Below, piece by piece: positions 10,414-21,440 of a stretch of 64,000 bases of DNA. A program made the position numbers and the translations under genes. The stretch is from Vicia villosa (Eukaryota; Streptophyta; Magnoliopsida; Fabales; Fabaceae). Under the pieces are notes generated by a model that had not been told where the DNA came from, searched no databases, and saw nothing but the letters and a program-made list of their open reading frames with translations. Where the stretch lies: contig NC_081185.1 of NCBI RefSeq assembly GCF_029867415.1, positions 70,503,156 to 70,567,155 on the forward strand, read 5' to 3'. How positions within the stretch are numbered: position 1 is the first letter of the stretch; each line of letters begins with the position of its first letter.

Positions 10414-10783
10414 GCCAAGGATTCTGAATGCAAAGCTCTTGCAAGTTGATCAAGAAGTGATTATTTGGCTTAAGAGATAAAATGGAATGCTCACATTTCA
10501 TTTATGATGCGTGCAAGTATGAGTTTGAAATTCATGAGGCTTACCTTCAAAAACGGCAAAACTGGAGATTGAATTCTTCAATAGAGGTGTTACAGATGCT
10601 TTGCAATGATCTGGATAGCTTCAATGATGATTATGGAACATGTCTGGGTGCTTGGAGTGAACTGAATTCATCTGAATTCAACTGAATTCCTCTTTGAAAC
10701 TCATGAAACTTGCAAATCAAGAAAGAAGAGAGAAAACCTATGATTGTGAGGTTTTGGTGTGAATTTGAAGATGATTTGAACCT

Positions 10784-10793
10784 CTATTTATAG
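10784..10793 (-). promoter_or_regulatory. TATA box of Ogre A LTR, copy 2
   Basis: Same CTATAAATAG box, 380 bp from the first, created by the tandem duplication. On the element strand this is the upstream one of the two. Confidence 0.72.
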
Positions 10794-12378
10794 GCCAAGG
10801 ATTCTGAATGCAAAGCTCTTGCAAGTTGATCAAGAAGTGATGATTTGGCTTAAGAGATAAAATGGAATCTTTCACATTAAATGCAAATGGTTAAAAGTGA
10901 CTTAACCATGGTTATTTCTCTAGCTTCTTATCCTCTTCCATTCTGATCTTCTAATCAGAAAATATCACTCAATTATTACTTCTATGCATCATTGCTTGGA
11001 TTATAGGTCATGTAGTCTTGAAACTTAGTGAAAAATGGTGAAAATTCAAGTGAAAATGATCACTAATGTCAAAATTCAAAACCATGGCTACACTCCATAT
11101 TTTTTCATGCTCTTGGACATTTTGGAAAGCTCATATTACACACTTCAAAACCCTAGTTGAAAGTTTCTTCAAGACCTTTAAGGAAATGGGTGAAAAAGAT
11201 CCATGAACTTTGAAGAAAATGAAGTTTTAAGTGAAATTTTCAAAAGATACCAACTTTGAAGCTCCATATCTCTTAAATGGTTGATCTTTTGGAAAAAATT
11301 ATATGTGACAAAGTTGTTCATTGGATCAAAATCTACAACTCTCATGTTGGAAGTTTTTTTCAGTTTGTAGGTGAAATTTTGAGAAATTCCCTTCCAAAGT
11401 TTGGAAAAAACCATTGAAAAACACTTGGAATTTTTCTAAGTATGGAAAGTCCAACTTTTGACTTTTTGATTCTTGATTGATTTTCTTGATTTTTCTTGAT
11501 CAAATGACTTCATATATCATATATTGATGATTCAAAACTTCAAAAGTCATGGTTGACCAAAATTCCCTAAAAGTCAATGGTGATCTTGTACAGTTGATTT
11601 TTTCAGACGAATCGCGTTTCTGGAGATTTCAAATGAACCAAGCTATCCCCATCAAATGAGTGGTATGAATGGATCACATTGAGTAATTGGAGGACCTTGA
11701 GCCATGGTTTGAGTTGTGGCACCATGTTCTGATTAAAAAGTCAGTTGTTCAGGTGAATTAGGTCAAAAACCCTAATTGTCGACCTGATGAAATTGATAAC
11801 TGTGGATCTTGAATTGAGATGCAATTCCCATTGGATGTTGTCATAGGGATTATTTGAAGATGATTGAAACCTTTGATTGACTTCCTGGGGATTTTTAGGG
11901 TTTCCCAAATGTGATCCCTGATTTCAGTCCCTGATAGTTCAAAACCCTAATCTGATGATTTGAAATTTCACTGTTGATAAATCCTTGTGTAGGAGATGTC
12001 TTGAGTCAATAGATTAGGTCAAAATGATGCACTTGGGGTCTTGAGGTCATGTCTCAAGTCATTAGGTCAAACTCTGAGCAAAAATCAGGAGTATGCTATC
12101 TTCAGTCAAAACCCTAATTTGGTTGATTCAGAGCCTTTGAGCTTGTTGAAGTGAATCTCTGAGGACCAAATGTTGATTGTTGATGAAGATGATTCATTTG
12201 AAATGAAGGGGGAACAAAACCCTAATTGATTGTTACTTGTACTGATGAGTGATTTCCAGATTAAATCCTGCTGAGTCACAAGTGGCAAACACAAGCTATG
12301 CAATTTGTTAGAGATGCAAATGATGCATATGCAAATATTATGAGGTGGTATCTTAGGTCAAAAATTGGGGTATGACAG

Positions 12379-14685
12379 ATAAGTATCCCACGAACCTCCC
12401 TGCTCAAGAACACATGCTCTCAATAAATCCTCCAATGATTGAATAGTCCTCTCGGTCTGACCATCTGTCTGCGGATGATACGCCGTACTCAACCTCAACT
12501 TAGAACCCAACGCCTCTTGCAAACTTCTCCAAAAATCGGAAGTAAACCTCGGATCTCCATCCGACACAATACATAAAGGTACACCATGCAACTTCACGAT
12601 CACCCTGACATATATCTCTGCTAACTTCGCAATCGGGAATGTGATGTTAATAGGTATAAAGTGTGCCGACTTCGTAACCCTATCAACAATCACCCAAATC
12701 GAATCAAATCCTCTTAAGGTATTAGGTAATCTTGTTACAAAGTCCATCGAAATGATATCCCATTTCCATTCTGGAACTTCTAACGGTTGCATCAATCCTG
12801 CAGGCTTCTGATGTTCGATCTTTGACTTCTGACAAGTCAAACAAGCATACAGAAACTGTGCCACATCATGTTTCATACCAGACCACCAAAACAAACCATT
12901 CAAGTCTTGATACATCTTTGTAGCTTCTGGATGAATACTCAAATTGCTTCTATTACTCTCTTCAAGAATTGCCTTCTTAACCTCTTCATCATCAGGAATG
13001 CAAATACGATCTCGGAATCTCAACACACCACGTGCATCTAACTTGAAATCACCATTCTCAAGTCGATCGGTTCTTACCTTCAAATCCACCAACTTCACAT
13101 CTAGCTTCTGAGCCTCTCTAACATTGTTAAGAAAGTCATTGTTAATCTTTAACATTCCCAACATAACATTATGCGGTGTCACTTCGCAAACCAAACTCAA
13201 GTCTCGGAACTGCCCAATCAACTCCAACTCTTTAACCATCATAGCCGACATATGCAAAGTCTTTCGGCTTAAAGCATCGGCCACAACATTTTCTTTTCCA
13301 GGATGATAGTTCAAACCGAAATCATAATCCTTCAACAATTCAAGCCACCTTCGCTGCCTCATATTCAACTCTTTTTGATCGAACAGGTACTTCAAACTCT
13401 TATGGTCGCTAAACAATTTAAATCTAGAACCATAAAGATAATGTCTCAAAATCTTTAACACAAAGATCACTGCAGCCAACTCAAGATCATGCGAAGGATA
13501 ATTCTTTTCATGGATCCTCAACTGGCTAGACGCATAAGCAACCACTTTACCATTCTGCATAAGCACTCCACCTAAACCCATCAAGCAAGCATCACAATAC
13601 ACAACAAAAGGCTCTCCTGAATTAGGCAAAGTCAAAACTGGAGCCGACGTCAATCTCTTCTTCAACTCATTGAAACTCTCTTCACATTGAACATCCCACA
13701 CAAACGCCTTTCCTTTGCAAGTCAATCTCGTCAATGGAAGTGCCAACTTAGAAAATCCTTCGATAAACCGTCTATAGTAATCGGCCAAACCCAAGAAGCT
13801 TCTAATCTCAGTAGCTGACTTCGGAGTCTCCTATTGTAACACAGCATCAACTTTAGAAGGATCCACGGCAATGCCACTACCAGAAATGACATGACCAAGG
13901 AAACTAACTTCATGCAACCAGAATTCACACTTAGACAACTTGGCATACAACTGTTTCTCCTTCAGAATTTGTAACACAATTTGCATATGCTCTTCATGCT
14001 CTTCTTCAGATTTAGAGTAGATAAGAATGTCATCAATGAATACAACCACGAACCGATCCAAGTTAGTATGAAAAATACGGTTCATGTACTCCATGAATAC
14101 TCCCGGTGCATTAGTGACACCAATGGGCATCACCGAATACTCGTAGTGTCCATACCGAGTCCTGAACGCGGTCTTCTGAATGTCATCTTCTTTTACTCTA
14201 ATCCGGTGATATCCGGACCTCAAATCAATCTTAGAAAACACACTAGCACCCACTAACTGATCCATCAAGTCATCGATTCTTGGAAGTGGATACTTGTTCT
14301 TTATCGTCACTTTATTCAACTTCCGATAATCAACACAAAGTCTCATACTTCCATCTTTCTTCCTTACAAGCAATACGGGTGCTCCCCACGGCGATACACT
14401 TGGTCTTACAAACTTCTTCTCGAGCAATTCCTCTAATTGCTTCTTCAATCCAGACAACTCTGATGCAGACATTATGTATGGTGCCATAGAAACAGGTCTG
14501 GTACCAGGTACCAGATCAATCGTAAATTCAACTTATTTTTCTGGAGGTACATCAGGGCTGTCATCAAGAAACACTTCAGAAAATTCTCTCACCACCTTTA
14601 ACTCATCAATTCGAACTTGATTCTCAAAAGACAAGGACACCATCAATGAGAACATTTGCGCTTCGTCTTGCATCAGTTGCTTCAA
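12379..14685 (-). pseudogene. gypsy RT-RNase H-integrase, decayed and truncated
   Basis: This polyprotein part would copy RNA to DNA and integrate it. In order: RT ([17 protein letters not shown], then [14 protein letters not shown] instead of YIDD) from 14487 down to 13831; RT thumb and RNase H (VVYCDACLMGLGGVL, FSDHKSL, ADALSRK) from 13794; then integrase with the zinc finger (H..H, CLTCQ) and core motifs ISMDFV, VSDGDPRF and QTERTIQ. Breaks seen: stops at ~14535 and 13831, plus one at the gag junction at 14686. The frame ends where Ogre A begins, just after GGSWDTYL. About 120-150 residues or more of integrase plus any chromodomain are missing. Confidence 0.9.
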
Positions 14686-16023
14686 CTACTTACCGGTCAA
14701 CAAACCAACTCCTTCTTCTTCAAGAGAAGAAAATCTCACCGTGTTGTTAAAACAATTGATATGAACATAGTTGCGTTTCAACCAATTCATACCCAAAACC
14801 ACATCCAAACCAACAAGCGGTAAACACACCAAGTCAACAACAAAGTCCATATCAAAGATTGACAGAGGACAATCTAAACACATTAGAGAAGTAGTCACCG
14901 TTCCCTTAACGGGGAATTCGACAACCATTTCTCCATTCATAGCAGACAAAGTAAGACCCAATCTTTTTACACAATCAGCAGCAATAAAACAATGAGTGGC
15001 ACCGGTATCAATAATAGTAATTAAAGGAATGCTATTAATGAAACAAGTACATCTAACAAGGCCATCCTCACTAGATGTCTGAGTTCCTGACAACGCGAAC
15101 ACTTTACCACCTACAGTTGTCTTCTTTGGCTTCTGACACTGGCTATCAATATGTCCCTCCGCACCACAGTTAAAGCAAACAACATCCTTATGCTTACACA
15201 CAGATGACATATGTCCCGTCTTACCACAACGGTAACACCTCTTCACATCAGCAGTACAAACATCGCTCTTATGACCAGGTCGACCACACTTGAAGCATAC
15301 AACCCTAGCAGGAGCATCTCCCCCACTAGTCTTATGACCATGAGCAACTCTTTGCTTCCCTTTACCAGCATCATATGGTTTCTCACGGCTTTGTTGATTC
15401 TTGCTCCTCTTCTCATTAATAACACGATAATGAGCGTTGTTGTCCTCCTCATAAATCCGACAACTATCAACCAAACCAACAAAAATACGGATCTTCTGGT
15501 AACTGACGGCTTTCTTGATTTCTGGACGCAACCCATTCTCAAACTTGATACACTTGGAAAACTCACCATTCGCACCATCATAATACTGGTAAAACTTAGC
15601 AAGCTCACCAAACTTAGCAGCATAATCCACAACAAACTTATTCCCTTGTTTCAGCTCAAGGAATTCAATCTCCTTCTTACCACGGACATCCTCAGGAAAG
15701 TATTTCCTTAAGAACTCCATGCGAAACGCAATCCAAGTGATCTCCTCACCATGAGCCTCCAACCTCCTACGGGTCTCTAGCCACCAATCATCCGCTTCCT
15801 TAGCCAGCATATGAGTGCCATATCTAACCTTCTGTGCAGGAGTGCAATCCATAACACGAATGTTTCGCTCGATCTCTTTTAACCAATCAAGAGCACCATC
15901 GGGATCATGCGTACCCTTGAACACTGGCGGATTCTCCCTCTGGAAAGTCGCCAAACTACGAGATCCAGCACTCTCGTCAGCACAACACAAAAACAACACA
16001 AAAACAATCAGCACAAACAACAA
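14686..16023 (-). pseudogene. gypsy gag-protease
   Basis: A 445-residue frame. The gag domain covers ~30-200 (RENPPVFKGTHDPDGALDWL near the start). Three CCHC knuckles lie at 243-256 (CFKCGRPGHKSDVC), 263-276 and 283-296, and the retropepsin motif IIDTGATHCFI has its Asp at ~339. The first ~15 residues (MLFVLIVFVLFLCC) are hydrophobic and unlike gag; they probably come from leader sequence read in frame, so the real start is probably further in or lost. The frame ends in a TAG right after LLTGK where the polyprotein should continue. Confidence 0.85.
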
Positions 16024-16078
16024 TACATGATTGTTAGACTACACAACGACTCGACACTTGGCCGGACAAGACCGACCT

Positions 16079-16090
16079 GCTCTGATACCA
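16079..16090 (-). promoter_or_regulatory. gypsy primer-binding site (tRNA-iMet type)
   Basis: TGGTATCAGAGC on the element strand, four bases (TTAG) inside the LTR. This is the standard initiator-Met tRNA complement of chromoviruses. Confidence 0.93.
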
Positions 16091-16094
16091 CTAA

Positions 16095-18516
16095 TGTACT
16101 ACCCCAATTCTACCCGCGAAATTTAAATAAAATCAGAGTATAAAAATTCACAAAAGTAAGCAATTGAGGTATCATATATTCATTCTCAATGACAAATCAC
16201 CTCGTCGCATAAGCGGATACATAGCATTCACCAAATACGGAAGAACCGACAACATCAAAATAATAGACTTTAACATGAATAAACTTCCATAGAAGTGCAA
16301 CGGAAACTCAACAATTAGTTCAAGAATTTCATAGCATCTTAATTCAACAATTAACACAATTAAAGTGGAAATCTCAAATAAACAACTCAAGTATTTGCCA
16401 AAACATAATAAATCAATAGCAAGTAAAGTAACGCATTTACCCCCCCCGAGTGCTACGTATCAGAGCGACAATGACTCAAGACCAACTCGGCTAACCTCCT
16501 CTCAATGCGAATCACCTGCACGTTACCAATATAAAGGCAACGGCGAAACAAAGAAAGGGTGAGATATCTATTCATATAATCGAGCGCATGATAAATTATA
16601 TATTAGAATTTAGACATATTCGGTTAATTGCATTCACAAGTATTAATATAGTCATTCTATCATTAGGTCACAAATTCACATATTCACATAATCCCATCAT
16701 TTAATAAGTCACAAAAATACAAATCACAACAAAGTCACAAACGTCACGCTATGAATCACATAGAAATATATGGGACATGACTCGTGTATATGCATGTGGT
16801 ACCAATCGGAGCTTCAGCCCCCGTCACCAATTGCCCAATTCAGAGGCACAAGGCATAAGCCTTCGTCACTAATTTGCCAATCCAGGCCGTCACAATAAAT
16901 ATGCAAATGCATGCGACTCGACGAACCGAACATCACACAACACCATCATCGTCATTTACCTCACAAAAATATTCGTCACAAGGCACACGCCCATAACACA
17001 ATTATTACCGATTATTAAAGGTAATACACTTCACACATAATACAACAACTTCATACAACAACGAAACAATTCCGACAATTCATCAAATCAACGGACGGTA
17101 TCATTAGAAAAATAATCACAAAGATATTCACAACAATTCACAATTATGGTCAAATCCTCAAGATACCGTAATTTACCGATAAAATGAATAGTTAATCTAA
17201 GTTCAATTTATTCTAATTAAATAGGCTTATTAAAAATTAATTCAACTATTAATTTAATCGACTGATTAATATCACAATTTCGACAAAATAACACCATCAC
17301 GTTAATATACTAATTAAACTTAACTACCATGTCAATTTTCATCAAATTCCGGACAACTAATTATACCGCTTAATTTGGCTATTTCGATCAAACGGGACTG
17401 TTTTGCCTTTTATAAATCCTATGACTACTATTGTTATTAACTAAGAGGTTCCATTACTAACATAACATGCACTGTGACAATTATATATTCATTGTGCTAT
17501 GCCATTGAATAATATTTCATCTTATATTAAATTAGCATTGTTTCCCTTAAGTAATAATCTAAAACTTGGAAACAGGAACGTGTATACCCAGCAAGACAGA
17601 ACAAAATAGCATACCAGAATGTGAAAACTTAAGCTACAACAAAGTCACCACACCTAGTGATAAAAGCAGTGAAAGAAAATGACATGATTTAAGTGGGTTT
17701 CGCTCGACAAACCACCTTCCTACACAAATGTCGTTGTCGTGACGGTGCCGGAAAGCCATTAAATTCTTGTTTTAAATTCAATACAATACGGCAACAACAA
17801 CAGTTTTATCTCCTTTCTTTTCTTTTCTTTCTTTTTTTTCAGACCCAATACAGCAAAAGCAATTAGAACAATAACAGAGAAACAATTAACGACAATTTCA
17901 TACTCTAATTCCCAACATATAAAGTTTCATAAGCCCAATTATAGGAGAAGAACCCCATCCTTACCTTGTTTGGATTGAAGAAAACTCTACAACCCTATCA
18001 CTTGGATTGAGATTTCCCTAAGCTTGCTCTCCTCTTCAAGACCTAGCCTCCTCCAAATGCCTTCTATTTTTCTGGTTTTCTCTCCACTCCTCTTCCTCTT
18101 ACTAACACTAAAAACCTAATTTTATCATAATATTGGGCTTAGTAATTAACACCCCCTTCTCTATTCTTTACTAAAAAAAAAATAGCCCAATAAACTCATT
18201 AACTCAAAATAAATTAAAATACTATTTTTAATAATATTCCACTTTTTATTCAATTAAAACAAAATTCGATTATTTAATATACCGGCTTATTACTCAATAA
18301 CTCATTTTTACGGTCTAATCTCAACTACTCAGAAAATTCCCAAAACGCTACATATTAGCTTATTAATATTTCTAATACTAAAAATATTAAAATTTTCGAT
18401 TAAATGTCGATCCGCTATCCCGAACTAATACCGACTAAATCGCTTCAAAACACAAAAATTCAATAAACATCACAAACGTCTAAATTAAGCGAATAAATAA
18501 ATTTTCGGGCGTTACA
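16095..18516 (-). repeat. gypsy 5' LTR (2422 bp)
   Basis: Element-strand ends are TGTAACGCCCG and GGGGTAGTACA. AT-rich, with no credible frame. The right end lies eight bases before the Cassandra element, and those eight bases (ACTGGGCA) resemble the end of the Cassandra internal region. Confidence 0.88.
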
Positions 18517-18524
18517 ACTGGGCA

Positions 18525-18897
18525 TGTAACACCCGAGGCCGAAGAAGGCAAGGGTGGTTGCACCGCATGGAACACCTGAGGCCAATGGTGGCTAAGGTGG
18601 TCGCCACATCAGAATGAGAGGAATCCTGAGTCTGTGCAGGTATGGGACTGGATGTTTGAAGGAAATCATATAAGGATTGATAGGTACTACCTATACCAAC
18701 AAGATGCATCTTCTTCTCGGTAGCTCATTCTATAAGAACTCCACAGTTAAGCGTGCTTGACTTGGAGTAGTCTTGGGATGGGTGACCTTCTGGGAAGTTT
18801 CCCGGAAAGCATGCGAGTGAGGTCAAAGCATGTTGAAAAGACCCGTGTTGGTTTGTGGGGTCAGTCGATCATCCCGAAAGCAGTCTGGGGCGTTACA
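18525..18897 (+). repeat. Cassandra left LTR
   Basis: Begins TGTAACACCCGAGGCC and ends GGGGCGTTACA. Nearly identical to the right LTR; differences seen are mostly C/T or G/A changes, such as CTGAGGCC versus TTGAGGCC. Confidence 0.95.
18661..18812 (+). other. 5S rRNA-like promoter segment, left LTR
   Basis: Contains AGAACTCCACAGTTAAGCGT followed by GCTTG and GGGATGGGTGACCTTCTGGG, closely matching the A-box and C-box parts of plant 5S rRNA. The 5' part of the 5S sequence is diverged, so this is not a functional 5S gene. Confidence 0.9.
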
Positions 18898-18968
18898 AAT
18901 GGTATCAGAGCCATACCTCTCCCAGTATGATGTGGTTCGAGGACGAACCATGCAGAAGCTGGTGGGCA
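18898..18968 (+). other. Cassandra internal region with PBS
   Basis: 71 bp in all. TGGTATCAGAGCC at 18900-18912 matches the initiator-Met tRNA PBS; the last bases GCTGGTGGGCA form a weak polypurine tract. Confidence 0.88.
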
Positions 18969-19341
18969 TGTAACACCCGAGGCCGAAGAAGGCAAGGGTG
19001 GTTGCACCGCATGGAACACTTGAGGCCAATGGGGGCTAAGGTGGTCGCCACATCGGAATGAGAGGAATCCTGAGTCTGTGCAGGTATGGGACTGCATGTT
19101 TGAAGGAAATCATATAAGGATTGATAGGTACTACCTATACCAACAAGATGCATCTTCTTTTCGGTAGCTCACTCCATAAGAACTTCACAGTTAAGCGTGC
19201 TTGACTTGGAGTAATCTTGGGATGGGCGACCTTCTGGGAATTTTCCCGGAAAGCATGCGAGTGAGGTCAAAGCATGATAAAAAGACCCGTGTTGGTTTGT
19301 GGGGTCAGTCGATCATCCCGAAAGCAGTCTGGGGCGTTACA
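18969..19341 (+). repeat. Cassandra right LTR
   Basis: Same length as the left LTR (373 bp) with the same TGTAACACCC and GCGTTACA ends. Confidence 0.95.
19105..19256 (+). other. 5S rRNA-like promoter segment, right LTR
   Basis: The counterpart of the left-LTR segment, with AGAACTTCACAGTTAAGCGT and GGGATGGGCGACC. The T>C in the C-box-like motif (GGGTGACC to GGGCGACC) may weaken it. Confidence 0.88.
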
Positions 19342-21440
19342 TCTATCAAATAACAACTGTAATTCATCAATTAAAAAAAATACATTTATCCAAAATCAAA
19401 CAAAAAAAGGATTCTCTCAAGATTTTTCTTTCATTATATTACAAATCTGAACCATCAAATCCAAATAACAACAAAAAAATGTAAATATTAAATACTATCA
19501 TTTTCATGTGGATCCCATATTAAAAAAGAAAAATAATAATTTACATTATTTTAGTTCATTTTGCTACAATATAATACTATTTTATTTCATTATTTATTTT
19601 AATATGCAGTTTTCAAAATTTAACTTTAAAAAGGAATTAATATATAAGAATTATTGTCGTACAACACAATACAAGTTATTAAAATATGTAAATCTACAAT
19701 ATATTTATATTTGGGAAAGACTATAATAAACGAGTATCTTGCTATTGATCAGGGGCAAATCAAATATTTTGATAAATAGTTTTGTATCTATATTATTTGG
19801 ATTCCTTTTTAATCTCATTGGACTTGTACAAAAGTGTATATTTTACTAACCTGGGTATGAGTGCGGGCACATATATCTTACTACCCACCTGCCCCAAAAT
19901 TTTCCCATCATATTTCAAGACATTTTGACTCATATAACTTTCAACTGCTCAAGATTAAGCAAGAATTGGGCACACTTCTCTATCTCCTAAACAAGGATTT
20001 CTGAATTAGGGTTTTGCCTTCCATCAGAGATATGGAACTTCTGAGATCTCAAATGGACTTCATAGAATCTCATATGCCTTAAAGAATCCTCACACCAAGT
20101 TTCAAGCTCCGATTCCCAAGTTTGCTCAGTAAGAAGCTCAGAAGATCAATAGTCGACCAATTTGACCTGAAAGTCAATTATGGTCAACCTACAGTCAAAA
20201 CTCCTGATAATTTGAAGTAATATTCATCATGTGATCAAGAGTTGATCATGATTCACCAGGAAAAAGATCCAAAGTCAAAACTTTTAAATTAGGGTTTTGT
20301 AGGAGAAAGTCAACTGAACTTTGACTGGCCATAAGTCTCTCATACTTTATCATAAATTCCCCAAAAACTGCTCATTCTCAAGGAAATTTAATTCTCTACA
20401 ACTTTGATGTTGGGCCCAAGACTAAGAAATGCATCATTTGAGAGATAGGAGCTAATACATTATAGGTCCTTCTAAAAGTCAACAAAAAGCTGTTTTTTTG
20501 TCAAGGCAAATATCTTCAAGATAAAATCTCCAAAGGCAAAAAAGTTTTCAAAGTGGCTTGTAGAGGACATCTTGGGCTTTCCAAAAAGTCCTTGAACACT
20601 TCTATACCATAAAAATAGAGAGAGTTATGATTGGTGCAAGTTGGTAAAAATTCAACAAAAGTTGAAACCCTAAGTGATGGAAATTTCATTTTTTGAGCAT
20701 TTGGCTTATTATTCCAAGTCACCCACATCATATTAAGCTTAATGGAGGCCCATATACCAATTTATACTTATTTTATCATTTTATCCTATTTATTTTTATT
20801 TTATTTTATTTAATTCAATTCAATTTAAATCAAACAAAATCATAACTTAATATTCAAAGATCAAGTGATTGATTTTCTAAGGTCCAAATTGATTCAAAAT
20901 TAATTTTTATGCTAAGGAAACACGTCAGAAAAAAGCTTGGAAATAGAATGGAACCAAAATAGAAGGTTTTCATATAAAGAATCAAATCAAGTTCTTTTTT
21001 TCATTGTTTCTTTCCATAAGTGTTGACCTAAATCTCTTGCAATATATAGACAAGTTAGTGAGGCCAAGAAGAGGACAAAAATTTGCCCAAAGAGTAGGGT
21101 TTGCAAGTTGCACAATTCTTCAAGAAAATCAACACGAGCAAGCTTGGTTTCCAACAAGATTCAAAGCATTCCAGCCATTCGATCTGCCTTCTGAAGGATA
21201 AAAGAGTAAGGTTGGATTGTTATGTCAGTGATAGAACTTCTGAAACACGAATGCCATGTTCATCATTTATCATTTATGCTTGATTTTTCGTAGCCAAAAT
21301 TTTAACATGTTTCGGCCGAAACTAACCATACGTTTGAGTGTGTGATGTTGTGTGGGAATGCATGGAACGTTTGGTTTGGAGTTTTGATGCAGGAGCCACA
21401 ACATACTATTGCTAGGGCACAACCATGGTCAAGAATCGTA
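19342..21440. other. non-coding stretch, LTR-like in its right part
   Basis: No credible gene. 19342-19870 is very AT-rich. From about 19900 on, wording such as GTCAA(C/A)TGA and CTACAACTTTGATGTTGG recalls the Ogre LTR text (compare 28860 and 11335), so this is probably an old, diverged LTR fragment. The sequence repeated at 52727 begins at about 21441. Confidence 0.5.

Larger units (their letters stand above)
10101..10860. repeat. 380 bp tandem duplication in Ogre A LTR
   Basis: Positions 10101-10480 and 10481-10860 are nearly identical; I see only a handful of differences, such as GAAAGC/GAATTC near the middle. Each copy contains the minus-strand TATA box CTATAAATAG (10404-10413 and 10784-10793). 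The matching 67-79 residue open frames on the plus strand are products of this duplication, not genes. Confidence 0.95.
4555..12378 (-). mobile_element. Ogre-type Ty3/gypsy element A, 5' portion
   Basis: Read leftwards: 5' LTR (7482-12378), PBS, ~0.8 kb leader, ORF1, then the first codons of gag, cut by copia A. The very long LTR, the extra ORF upstream of gag, and the PBS TGGCGACTTCACTGGGG are the known hallmarks of Ogre elements of the Tat clade. The element inserted into the integrase of the gypsy element at 12379; the next five bases (GATAA) are the likely target duplication. The rest of the element lies beyond the left edge. Confidence 0.9.
7482..12378 (-). repeat. Ogre A 5' LTR (4897 bp)
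   Basis: Element-strand ends are TGTCATACCCC and CCCCGCGACA, giving TG..CA termini. The terminus TGTCATACCC is shared with the Ogre B LTRs. Inside are a GCCTTGTGGCAAAA repeat (8195-8410), an AGCCCAAGAGGAGGCTA repeat (8520-8690), a tRNA-like module (9705-9776) and a 380 bp tandem duplication with the promoter (10101-10860). Small frames inside it are low-complexity and not credible genes. Confidence 0.92.
12379..18516 (-). mobile_element. Ty3/gypsy chromovirus-like element, 3' truncated
   Basis: Read leftwards: 5' LTR (16095-18516), initiator-Met PBS, gag-protease, RT, RNase H and integrase, cut at 12379 by Ogre A. RT before integrase is the gypsy order. Three CCHC knuckles, the RT FIDD motif and the QTERTIQ integrase motif fit a Tekay/Del-type chromovirus; the chromodomain and 3' LTR are outside the window, so the lineage is provisional. 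The coding region has several stops and is dead. Confidence 0.88.
18525..19341 (+). mobile_element. Cassandra TRIM retrotransposon
   Basis: Two 373 bp direct LTRs flank a 71 bp internal region that starts with a TGGTATCAGAGCC PBS and ends with a short purine-rich GGTGGGCA. There is no coding capacity. Each LTR carries a 5S rRNA-like segment with pol III internal control motifs, the defining trait of Cassandra. Such elements depend on proteins from other retrotransposons. No target duplication is seen: the left flank is GGGCA, the right flank TCTAT. Confidence 0.95.

Noticed and set aside
10066..10685. pair of small duplicated plus-strand genes
   Set aside because: Both frames are one 380 bp tandem duplication inside the Ogre A LTR, antisense to the element; the coding look comes from the repeat.
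18661..18812. 5S rRNA gene
   Set aside because: Only the promoter half matches 5S rRNA and it sits inside a Cassandra LTR; the 5' third is too diverged.
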